Notes under the pieces: model-generated
The model's input: the letters and a program-made list of their open reading frames with translations, nothing else
What the model was told of the DNA's origin: nothing
The model's database searches: none
Made by a program: the position numbers and the translations under genes
Part shown: positions 6,741 through 13,461 of the stretch, one piece after another
How the letters are laid out: every line of letters begins with the position of its first letter
How positions within the stretch are numbered: position 1 is the first letter of the stretch
Source of the DNA: Planctomycetota bacterium
Lineage (GTDB): Bacteria > Planctomycetota > SZUA-567 > JAFGNG01
Direction: 5' to 3'
Length of the DNA: 14,315 bases
Assembly (NCBI GenBank): GCA_016927125.1
Contig: JAFGNG010000216.1
Span: 1-14,315 of the forward strand

Positions 6741-9121
6741 GCACTATGTCCTCCCGATTCCAGCCGGATAATTATGTCCTCCTGGATTGAAGGCGAGAGA
6801 TCCAGGAAGTTCACAAAGGTGCCGTGGATTCGCATGATATAAACTCCGCTCGGGGCGTAGGTCTTGGGATCATCCAGGACCTTGCGCAGTTGCCCGGCAT
6901 CGCCGACATTGAAATAAACATAAAACGGCGTTTCCGGGTCGCCTTCGCCAAGCTTGAAGAGCGGCCGGAAGATGCGGTCGCGCATCCAGATGCCCTTGTC
7001 CTCAAGGGAATGCGCGGAAGCGGCGTGATCCGGCCGCACCCCGATATGGGAGGCATACCCGCCGGTCATCTCCAAATAGGGGAGTTTCCAAGCGGAGATG
7101 AAGCGCTCAGGGAGTTCACTCCGGGTGCTGTCCGGCAAGGGATCCAGCCCGTAGCCCAGCATGCTACGCGCTTCCCGTCCGTCTGGAGTGGCGCCAACCC
7201 AGTAACCATAGAGCAGGTGCGTGCTTGGAGTCGACCAGTCCGCGAGGTAAGGATTACCGGCGGGATTGCGCAGCCTTCGGATCCGTGTGCAGACTTCGTG
7301 GGCCAGCCGGACCGCGATGCTATCAACTTCATCGTTATTATTGCCCCATTTTTCCTGGTTCTGCAGGAATTGACGGAATTCATCCGCGCCGTGCCAGTTG
7401 TTGGCCATGGCCTGCTGGATTTCCCCCGCTTCCCAGTGCTTGGCCGCCACCGCGTTAGTTAGTGCGTAAAGCGAATCGGTTACCACGGAGAGGCCATGAA
7501 TCAGGCAGCCGCTGCCATTATAGCGAACGCCGGGTTGATAGGGATCGCGCATATCCCGCCAGGTGGAGAAACTGTCCATCACCGCGGAGGTGAAGGGCAC
7601 CGGTTTTTCCTTGCCGAGCAGCTCGGTGCAGGCATTGCCCGCCTCTTGCATCCGTGGCAGGAAGTAATCCAGCATCTTGTAAAAGACCGCTTCCAGGTCG
7701 GTGTAGGCGGCAGCGCCGTTAGTAAAACCAAGTTCTTTCCAGGTGGGGCCCAGTTGTTTACCGCTGATAAAAGACATGCCATCATTGGCGGCCAGCTCCA
7801 AGACCTTACCGAGGTTCAGCCAGGTATTGGTAGTGTTGAGCGAGGACTTGCCCATGATCAGCGGCTCCTGGCAGCCAGCAATGGAATAGTCCGGAAGATC
7901 CTCCGGGGCAACACCCTGCCCGCCCAGCATCTCGAAGAGGGTGTCATCGTTGAATACCGAAGGCGTCAGACGGCCCGGGGTGAAGAAGAAACGTCCGAGC
8001 GAACGGTAAAAGCTCTCCGGGGTTTTGGCGTGGACCTTGATCGAAAGCGCGGGTTGCGGATCATTGCTGCGGAAAAACGCTTCACAGATAATCTCGGTCA
8101 CGGGGTTTACCAGGTCATTACCCTCGGTATCACGCCCGCCAATAATGATATTCTGGCTAATTGCCCAGCAGCGGCTGCCTACCTGGAAGAAACAGAAGAG
8201 ATGGCGCATCAGCGCAATCGCATCCTCGCGCTCGGTTTCCGCGACCTGGTAATAAGGCTCGAAGACCCGGTCAAGGTTTCCGGCCGAAAAGGCATAGGGG
8301 TTGGGCGCCTGTTCCAGCACCATGATCTGCCAAAGAATCGTGAAGGCCTGCACCGCTTCCTGCAGGTTGCGCGCACCACCGGCCGGTACTTGCTGGAGGG
8401 CTTCCGCCATGGCGCCCAGCCGGATCGCCTCGTCCTCATCCTTAGTGCGCTTGGCCTGTTCTTCTGCCAGGGCCTGGTAACGGGAAGCCAGAATACAGGC
8501 TGCCTCCAGTGCCGTGGCCATGGCTTGGCCGTAATCCGAAACCGACGCGCGCGCCTGCTCCTGCATGGCACGGACACCTTTCTTGAGGTACGGCCGCAAA
8601 TCCGGGATGGTATGGCCGGTCACCGGCTCCATGAAATATACCACTTCCTTACTCTCCGCGCCGGTCCGGGCATAGATTGCTTCCAGTTTCTTGACATAAT
8701 CGGTTTCTTTCCAATATTGGCGCACCTTCTCAATTCGTTCCTGCGTCAGCGCGGTTTTAGGGTTGCATTTGATATCGTTATAGATTGCGGTCGGGTCGCA
8801 GTAACCCGCAAACTCCTCGACCTTGAAAGCGGGATTGATCAGAGCATAACTCGGGGAGAAGGCGCCGTCCTGCGTTCCGGCGATTGCGCTGCCCGGCTGG
8901 ATGGAGATCGGCATCCGCTCAACTACCCGGCACAGGAGCTCTGCCTGTCCCAGTGGGGTCGCGAGCTCCTTGCCTTCCTGCAGCATGGCTTCGCGTTCTT
9001 CAGCCTTGATCTCCTGGACATAGAACCACTCTTCCATGCAGACCTGTGAGCGCTTGAAGGAACGCAACTCTTCAACCCCGTCGGTCAGGATCTCTGTCCA
9101 TGTCCGTTTTTCCTGAATCAT
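6737..9121 (-). CDS. Glycyl radical enzyme (pyruvate formate-lyase-like), substrate unknown
   Basis: The 794-residue protein is a full-length glycyl radical enzyme of the PFL/dehydratase superfamily. The active-site cysteine loop is SIAGCQEPLIMGKSS, with Cys417 for the thiyl radical and Glu419 at the C-x-E position that acts as the general base in dehydratases and lyases; PFL itself has adjacent cysteines instead. YWVGATPDGREA is another family landmark. The C-terminal glycyl loop is MRIHGTFVNFLDL, with Gly767 predicted to carry the radical 27 residues from the end. The usual motif is close to RVxGY, so RIHGT is divergent. The start ATG has GAAGGG 8 nt upstream. The activase gene lies 41 bp upstream and the regulator gene overlaps by 4 bp. 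Pairing with a sugar kinase suggests action on a polyol, sugar or sugar phosphate. Glycerol, propanediol, choline, hydroxyproline and anhydrohexitol-phosphate GREs are relatives, but none can be assigned by eye. Confidence 0.93.
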   Translation of the reverse strand: MIQEKRTWTEILTDGVEELRSFKRSQVCMEEWFYVQEIKAEEREAMLQEGKELATPLGQAELLCRVVERMPISIQPGSAIAGTQDGAFSPSYALINPAFKVEEFAGYCDPTAIYNDIKCNPKTALTQERIEKVRQYWKETDYVKKLEAIYARTGAESKEVVYFMEPVTGHTIPDLRPYLKKGVRAMQEQARASVSDYGQAMATALEAACILASRYQALAEEQAKRTKDEDEAIRLGAMAEALQQVPAGGARNLQEAVQAFTILWQIMVLEQAPNPYAFSAGNLDRVFEPYYQVAETEREDAIALMRHLFCFFQVGSRCWAISQNIIIGGRDTEGNDLVNPVTEIICEAFFRSNDPQPALSIKVHAKTPESFYRSLGRFFFTPGRLTPSVFNDDTLFEMLGGQGVAPEDLPDYSIAGCQEPLIMGKSSLNTTNTWLNLGKVLELAANDGMSFISGKQLGPTWKELGFTNGAAAYTDLEAVFYKMLDYFLPRMQEAGNACTELLGKEKPVPFTSAVMDSFSTWRDMRDPYQPGVRYNGSGCLIHGLSVVTDSLYALTNAVAAKHWEAGEIQQAMANNWHGADEFRQFLQNQEKWGNNNDEVDSIAVRLAHEVCTRIRRLRNPAGNPYLADWSTPSTHLLYGYWVGATPDGREARSMLGYGLDPLPDSTRSELPERFISAWKLPYLEMTGGYASHIGVRPDHAASAHSLEDKGIWMRDRIFRPLFKLGEGDPETPFYVYFNVGDAGQLRKVLDDPKTYAPSGVYIMRIHGTFVNFLDLSPSIQEDIIIRLESGGHSA

Positions 9122-9162
9122 TTTATTTCCCTTCTCTAAAATTTAATTTTTATTATCTTAAC

Positions 9163-10056
9163 TTAACCCACGACCGTGGCTTCGATGCCACTGGCGCGCA
9201 GTTTTTCAGCAAATTTCTCGGCGGTTTCCAGCTTTGGCTCCGGTACTCCCGCCATCTGGTAAGCCAGTCCCAGGGCCTGATACTTTGGCACTCCCAGGTG
9301 GTGCATTCGTAAAATCTCAACCGGCAGGGGGTTCCGGAGTTTTGCCAAGGCAGCGAAAAATTGGCTGATCTTCTCCAGTTCCTCCGGTGAGTCGGTCACC
9401 CCCGGTACAATTACCAGGCGTAGGCGCAGATCCTGCCCGGTCTCGACCGCCTTGCGGATATTCTCCAAAGCCAGTGTGTTATCACTTCCGCACCATTCCT
9501 GGTGAAGCTCGGGTGTAATGCATTTCAAGTCACAGATTAGATGATCAAACTTCCCCAGGCAATCAGTAAAACCTTTGGTCGCGGCATTAGTTTCCAGCAC
9601 TGTGTGAATGCCTTTTTCCCGCAACGCGGTTGCCACCCTGAGAATTTCTTCTGCCTGCAAAGTCGCTTCGCCGCCGCCAAAGGTAATCCCGCCGTCGGGA
9701 CCGAAGAGGGGGTGGTATTGCTGCGCCTTTGCAATTATTTCTTCAGCCGATATCTCCTGACCAGCGTATTCAAAAGCAGGATGCTTCCAGGTGGTTAAAC
9801 AGGCCCTATCCGGGCATTTTGTGCATTTCCCGCGCTCGATCTCCAAGGTCCCGTTAGAACTTTGCACCGCGCCATAGGGGCAGGCCTTCTCGGGAGACTG
9901 GCCGCGCTCGGGATAAAACAGCATTTCCGTCTCCATGCGCAACCCTTCCGGGTTACCGCACCAGCGACAGCGGAAGTTGCACCCCTTGGCGTAGACCACC
10001 CATCTCCGCCCAGGACCATCAAAGCCTTCACTCCATCCGGTTGAAAATATCTTCAC
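9163..10056 (-). CDS. Glycyl-radical enzyme activating protein (radical SAM)
   Basis: This 297-residue radical SAM enzyme would install the glycyl radical on the GRE encoded just downstream. The SAM cluster motif is GCNFRCRWC, a C-x3-C-x2-C at Cys26, Cys30 and Cys33. TFGGGEATLQ near 144-153 is the SAM-binding GGE motif, and LETNAAT follows. Between them a short ferredoxin-like insert has only four cysteines, C59, C78, C81 and C86, enough for one auxiliary [4Fe-4S] cluster, whereas many non-PFL activases have eight cysteines for two. The start is GTG at 10056 with AAAGGA 7 nt upstream; that ribosome binding site overlaps the kinase stop codon, and the gap is 11 bp, so kinase and activase are almost certainly co-transcribed. 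The protein lengths and gene order make it the dedicated partner of the neighbouring GRE. Confidence 0.92.
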   Translation of the reverse strand: MKIFSTGWSEGFDGPGRRWVVYAKGCNFRCRWCGNPEGLRMETEMLFYPERGQSPEKACPYGAVQSSNGTLEIERGKCTKCPDRACLTTWKHPAFEYAGQEISAEEIIAKAQQYHPLFGPDGGITFGGGEATLQAEEILRVATALREKGIHTVLETNAATKGFTDCLGKFDHLICDLKCITPELHQEWCGSDNTLALENIRKAVETGQDLRLRLVIVPGVTDSPEELEKISQFFAALAKLRNPLPVEILRMHHLGVPKYQALGLAYQMAGVPEPKLETAEKFAEKLRASGIEATVVG

Positions 10057-10067
10057 GATCTATTCCT

Positions 10068-11504
10068 TTATGTCGCTTGCAGAAGACCGAGTCCCGCGGC
10101 CGAAGCCAGCGCCGCGCCCCGGGCCGCCTCCTCTTCAACTTCCCCGATTTCACAGGGCAGGTTGAAAAGACGCTCAATTGTTTTCTTGACCAGCGGATTC
10201 TTCCTGACGGCATTGCCGCTGGCTACAATTCTCTTGATGGATTCCAGCCCCGCGCTGTAAGCAAAGTCGGCAAGCTCGCCAATCATACCTTCGATTACCG
10301 CCCGGGTCAGGTTCGCGGGGGTCAGGTTGACGGCGTCAATCTGGTAAATCCGCCCACGGACCTCCGGATCTCCCCGGGTACCGAGGAACCTGGTATCGGC
10401 CAGCAAGCCGTCTGCGTCCTCATTGGCAGCGGCAGCCAGCTCATACATTTTTGCGAAGACTTGCTCGTTGCTTAGGTCCACTCCGCCAAATTCCATGGCA
10501 ACCTTCTGATAAAAACTGCGCAGGTATGAATATGACCAGCCGCCGCAGATGCTGGCACCGACCAGGATATAGCCGCCGAAGGGCATGGGCCTGGTCTCAA
10601 GGTTCTGCACAAAGGTATAATCCTGGCGGGGAACAGAAACCTGCCCGCCGGTACCGAGATTGACCACGCCGACACTGTCGGCAGTCATACTGTCCATACC
10701 AGCCATACTGTCCCCGCTTCCCTGTCCGGCCAAATCCGGGATCCCGGTCGCGCCAATGACACTGGCCTGGTTATCCCCGACCGGAGAGCAGACCTGTACC
10801 TCTTGAGGTAATCCCAGTAAATCCGCAACTTCCGGGCGCAAGGTTCCAAGCGGCCGGGCGCTGGGCAAGACCTCTGCAAAGAGGGAACACGACAGTCCCA
10901 GTTTTTTAATTACCTCCTGGTCCCACTGCATCGTTTTCAAATTATAGATTCCCCAGCTTGCTGCGTGGGTGGGTTCGGTTGCTACCCTGCCGGAAAACGC
11001 AGCTGCAACGGTATCTGCGATAGTGAGCGCCTTCGCATTAGGAGCAAAACCTTTATTTTTGCCAAACCACCAGAGCGTTGCCCCGCCGTAGCCGGGATGG
11101 AGGTGGCAGCCGGTTCTGGCAGCAACCTGTTGATCAAGGGGATTATGCTGGGAAAGGTTTCCTGTTTGCGACTGCGTAAAAGCCCGCTGGTCGCGCCAGG
11201 TTACCAGGTGGGTTTGCGGATTGCCTTGCGCATCAGTTACCAACACCCCGTGCATCTGTCCGGAGATCCCGATGCCGACAACCTCATCTGCACTAATCTG
11301 GCTGTTAGAGACCAACTCACGGATCACCTGGCAGCACAATTCAATAATCCTGCCGGGATTCTGTTCGTGCCGATCTATAGGCAAGCCGGAAATATCAGCA
11401 TCATTGGCAACCGCACGCACAGCGGTTATGTCACGCGTAGCAGTATCAAAGGCCAGCGCGCAGATCTTGGAAGTCCCGATATCCAACCCGATAACGATAC
11501 TCAT
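10068..11504 (-). CDS. FGGY-family carbohydrate kinase, sedoheptulokinase-like
   Basis: The 478-residue protein has the two-domain actin-like ATPase fold of FGGY kinases, which phosphorylate sugars and polyols with ATP. GLDIGTSK at 6-13 is the first phosphate loop, GISGQMHGV follows near 85-95, PVGDNQAS contains the probable catalytic base Asp244, and NLGTGGQVS (GTGG at 284-287) is the second ATP-binding loop. SGQMHGV, HLVTWRDQRA and HAASWGIYNL recall animal sedoheptulokinase (SHPK) more than xylulokinase or glycerol kinase, but the substrate is not established. I chose the ATG at 11504 because GGGAGAG lies 8 nt before it and the protein starts directly with MSIVIGLDIGT; the frame is open further upstream without support. 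An extra segment at about 265-277 comes from a small tandem duplication. It is the first gene of the kinase-activase-GRE-regulator operon. Confidence 0.9.
   Translation of the reverse strand: MSIVIGLDIGTSKICALAFDTATRDITAVRAVANDADISGLPIDRHEQNPGRIIELCCQVIRELVSNSQISADEVVGIGISGQMHGVLVTDAQGNPQTHLVTWRDQRAFTQSQTGNLSQHNPLDQQVAARTGCHLHPGYGGATLWWFGKNKGFAPNAKALTIADTVAAAFSGRVATEPTHAASWGIYNLKTMQWDQEVIKKLGLSCSLFAEVLPSARPLGTLRPEVADLLGLPQEVQVCSPVGDNQASVIGATGIPDLAGQGSGDSMAGMDSMTADSVGVVNLGTGGQVSVPRQDYTFVQNLETRPMPFGGYILVGASICGGWSYSYLRSFYQKVAMEFGGVDLSNEQVFAKMYELAAAANEDADGLLADTRFLGTRGDPEVRGRIYQIDAVNLTPANLTRAVIEGMIGELADFAYSAGLESIKRIVASGNAVRKNPLVKKTIERLFNLPCEIGEVEEEAARGAALASAAGLGLLQAT
10674..10713. repeat. Short tandem duplication inside the kinase gene
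   Basis: CATACTGTCC occurs at 10686-10695 and again at 10704-10713, 18 bp apart, with a decayed third unit ACTGTC at 10674-10679. In the protein it encodes DSMAGM, DSMTA and DSV at about residues 265-278, between the catalytic Asp loop and the GTGG loop. The unit lengths (18 and 15 bp) are multiples of three, so the frame is kept. Confidence 0.7.
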
Positions 11505-11539
11505 CTGTAAAACTCTCCCATAAACCAACATATCCTTAT

Positions 11540-11560
11540 TGGTATTATCTCTTACTACCA
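11540..11560. promoter_or_regulatory. Candidate operator of the GRE operon
   Basis: A 21-bp imperfect palindrome has arms TGGTA (11540-11544) and TACCA (11556-11560), with 7 of its 10 base pairs symmetric. GT..AC-type symmetric half sites are common for GntR-family DNA-binding domains. It overlaps the predicted transcription start of the kinase promoter at 11563-11590, a position where bound protein would block initiation. Assignment to the regulator encoded at 5715-6740 is inference. Confidence 0.5.
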
Positions 11561-11562
11561 TA

Positions 11563-11590
11563 AAGATACCACAGATTTTCCGGGAGTCAA
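11563..11590 (-). promoter_or_regulatory. Candidate promoter of the kinase-activase-GRE-regulator operon
   Basis: On the minus strand TTGACT (complement of 11585-11590, 5 of 6 matches) and TATCTT (complement of 11563-11568, 4 of 6) are separated by 16 bp. Transcription would start near 11556, about 50 nt before the kinase ATG, inside the palindrome at 11540-11560. Confidence 0.5.
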
Positions 11591-11622
11591 TAGGTTTTTA
11601 GGGATTTTGGCAATAAGATTCT

Positions 11623-11651
11623 TTGTGTCCGAGAGGGTTTTCTGCTATATA
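11623..11651 (+). promoter_or_regulatory. Weak candidate promoter for the exported-protein gene
   Basis: TTGTGT (11623-11628) and TATATA (11646-11651) are 17 bp apart and lie about 30 bp before the start codon at 11683. Both boxes match the consensus poorly. The position is right for the divergent gene, but the assignment is tentative. Confidence 0.25.
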
Positions 11652-11682
11652 GATTACATAAGATTATCAGGAGATTAATGTT

Positions 11683-13293
11683 ATGCTGTCTGCCTCGATT
11701 TTAACCAGATTTGCGGCGCGAATGGTCTTTGCTTCGATCAGTATTTTACCGGTCGCGCTGGGTTGGCTGACCGCCCCCCTGCACTTCCAGGAGGGCGCTG
11801 CGCCGCTGATTTCCGTTTTTGATGCCGAGGTCTTCCCCATTGTGGTACAGGTCAAGAACCTGGGCGCTGATTTCAACGCCGCTGCCGAGGACGGCACGCT
11901 GGAAAAGCTTCCCGTTCCGAAAATCCCTTATTTTGAGGCGCTTGCAAACATTTTCGGCAATGACGCTGCTATTGGCATAACCGATCCGTCCGGTCAGGGC
12001 GCGGTGGCGGTTGTCCGTCTACAAAACCTTTCCTGGTCGACAGTGCAACTCTTTCACAACCTTTCCGAAGAATATCTCAAGGAGGGCATGGGCGAGTACC
12101 TGGGCCAGAATAATTTTGTGATCGCCTTTGCCAGCCACCATCTGGTCCTGGGCACCAACCCGGAGTTGGTCAAAAACCTCACTGCCCGCCTGGAGGGGGA
12201 AGCCTTCACTTCTCCCGAGGAAGAAGCCTACCTGGATAATTTTTTGACCATCAAGTCACGTGGTGTTCTGGCTCGAATCCGCCTGACCAGCCCCGTGCGC
12301 AGATATCTGGGATTGGATGAGCAGGGAACCCCGGAAATCTTTAGTTGTGCCTTGACCCGGATCGGGGAGGATCTGCACCTGCGCATGCGTTCCTTCCAGG
12401 GTTCGAATCCCGACCAAAAGCCAAGCGAAGTCTTTCCCCTGGACGCGTTGAAAACCTTTGCGGATTATGCCCCCCCTCCCCTCAAAGCCGATGAGGTACT
12501 GGCGATTGAAACGAAGGTCAGCCGCCAGAATCTGCAGGACCTCGCTGCCAACCGGATACCGACTAATGACTCTATCCTACAGGCCCAAAGGGATATTTTT
12601 GATAAGGGCGTTTTGCCATATGTCGATGGGCGCTTTGCAATGCGCTTTCTGGAGATGCTGCCTGGGGAAGAGTTGCCGCCCGCACCGAGATTTCGTGCCG
12701 CCATCGGAACAGAGAAGCCCCAGGCTATGTCGACGGCACTTGAAGAATATGTCGGTAAGTTGATTGAATTATTCCGCGAACCAGGCGGGAATGAATACTG
12801 GGAGGCTGTCCGGCAGGACACCTACATGTCGAAGCTTGAGGGGAAGTATCCCGGGGTCCGCATCCACCTGCATCACCTCTTCTTCCACAACCTCGAACCT
12901 TACTGGTTCTACCGGCCCGGCGGTGACAAGCTGGAACTGGGAACGCATTTCTCGGAAGCTTATTTCAACCATCCGGCAGAGTTACAAGCAGAGATAACTT
13001 CCGCGGCGCTCACCAACCTGCATGCTTCCTGGCGGTTGCCCTCGGAGGAACTGAAAAAGTTGAAAGCTTTATTTATTGATAAGGCTGACAAACACCAATG
13101 GGTGCCGGAAGAAAGCCTGGCAACCGCGCATAAAACTGTAAAATGGTCTGAAAAAGCGTGGCAAACCTTCCCCACCGGAAGACTGGCCTTGTCAATTTTA
13201 ACCGAAAAACCCGCCGATATAGATAACAAGAACTCCGCTTTTTACCTTGACATCCATGCGGTATTTCGATTAAGAGATGGGGAGCAAGAATAA
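11683..13293 (+). CDS. Predicted exported or membrane-anchored protein of unknown function (DUF3352-like?)
   Basis: The 536-residue protein has an N-terminal charged stretch and a hydrophobic segment at about residues 8-32 (RFAARMVFASISILPVALGW), which looks like a signal peptide or single membrane anchor; the remainder is soluble and probably outside the cytoplasm. I do not recognise a catalytic motif. Segments such as HHLVLGTNPELVKNL, KSRGVLARIRL and LPYVDGRFAMRF recall the loose pattern of DUF3352-type proteins (a per-copy score followed by a domain with VDG), but this is a weak impression. AGGAG lies 9 nt before the ATG. It is transcribed divergently from the GRE operon, sharing a 178-bp intergenic region, and tRNA-Leu follows 16 bp after its stop, so the two may be on one transcript. 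A functional link to the GRE operon is possible but unsupported. Confidence 0.8.
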   Translation: MLSASILTRFAARMVFASISILPVALGWLTAPLHFQEGAAPLISVFDAEVFPIVVQVKNLGADFNAAAEDGTLEKLPVPKIPYFEALANIFGNDAAIGITDPSGQGAVAVVRLQNLSWSTVQLFHNLSEEYLKEGMGEYLGQNNFVIAFASHHLVLGTNPELVKNLTARLEGEAFTSPEEEAYLDNFLTIKSRGVLARIRLTSPVRRYLGLDEQGTPEIFSCALTRIGEDLHLRMRSFQGSNPDQKPSEVFPLDALKTFADYAPPPLKADEVLAIETKVSRQNLQDLAANRIPTNDSILQAQRDIFDKGVLPYVDGRFAMRFLEMLPGEELPPAPRFRAAIGTEKPQAMSTALEEYVGKLIELFREPGGNEYWEAVRQDTYMSKLEGKYPGVRIHLHHLFFHNLEPYWFYRPGGDKLELGTHFSEAYFNHPAELQAEITSAALTNLHASWRLPSEELKKLKALFIDKADKHQWVPEESLATAHKTVKWSEKAWQTFPTGRLALSILTEKPADIDNKNSAFYLDIHAVFRLRDGEQE

Positions 13294-13309
13294 GCGATAC
13301 CGGCCATCA

Positions 13310-13395
13310 GCGGGAGTGGCGGAACGGCAGACGCGCTAGCTTCAGGAGCTAGTCCGGGCAACCGGGTGGAGGTTCAAATCCTCTCTTCCGCACCA
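13310..13395 (+). tRNA. tRNA-Leu (anticodon CAG)
   Basis: The acceptor stem GCGGGAG (13310-13316) pairs with CTTCCGC (13385-13391) with one G-U, followed by discriminator A and an encoded CCA. The anticodon stem CTAGC/GCTAG encloses the loop TTCAGGA, giving anticodon CAG at 13343-13345, which reads CUG. A long variable arm (CCGG, GCAA, CCGG) is typical of class II leucine tRNAs, and the T arm GGAGG/CCTCT has the loop TTCAAAT. The sequence closely resembles Escherichia coli tRNA-Leu(CAG) through the D arm and anticodon region. It is a substrate for the LeuRS encoded at 1279-3906. Confidence 0.97.
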
Positions 13396-13401
13396 AAATT
13401 C

Positions 13402-13440
13402 AAGAAAACCCTCCGGCAGTTTACGGAGGGTTTTCTTTTT
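13402..13440 (+). terminator. Strong intrinsic terminator after tRNA-Leu
   Basis: AAGAAAACCCTCCG (13402-13415) and CGGAGGGTTTTCTT (13424-13437) form a perfect 14-bp stem with an 8-nt loop, and the T-run continues to 13440. It starts 6 bp after the tRNA CCA. It lies between convergent transcripts, 21 bp beyond the uvrA stop codon. On the minus strand the trailing sequence TTGAATTTTGG has only a short T-run, so termination of uvrA here is plausible but less certain. Confidence 0.92.
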
Positions 13441-13461
13441 GTTACCGGGTAGAAAGCTCTG

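Noticed and set aside
7496..9049. A 517-codon open frame on the plus strand opposite the GRE
   Set aside because: It is an antisense shadow of a GC-rich gene: no ribosome binding site, no recognisable motif, and the minus-strand frame has clear GRE signatures throughout.
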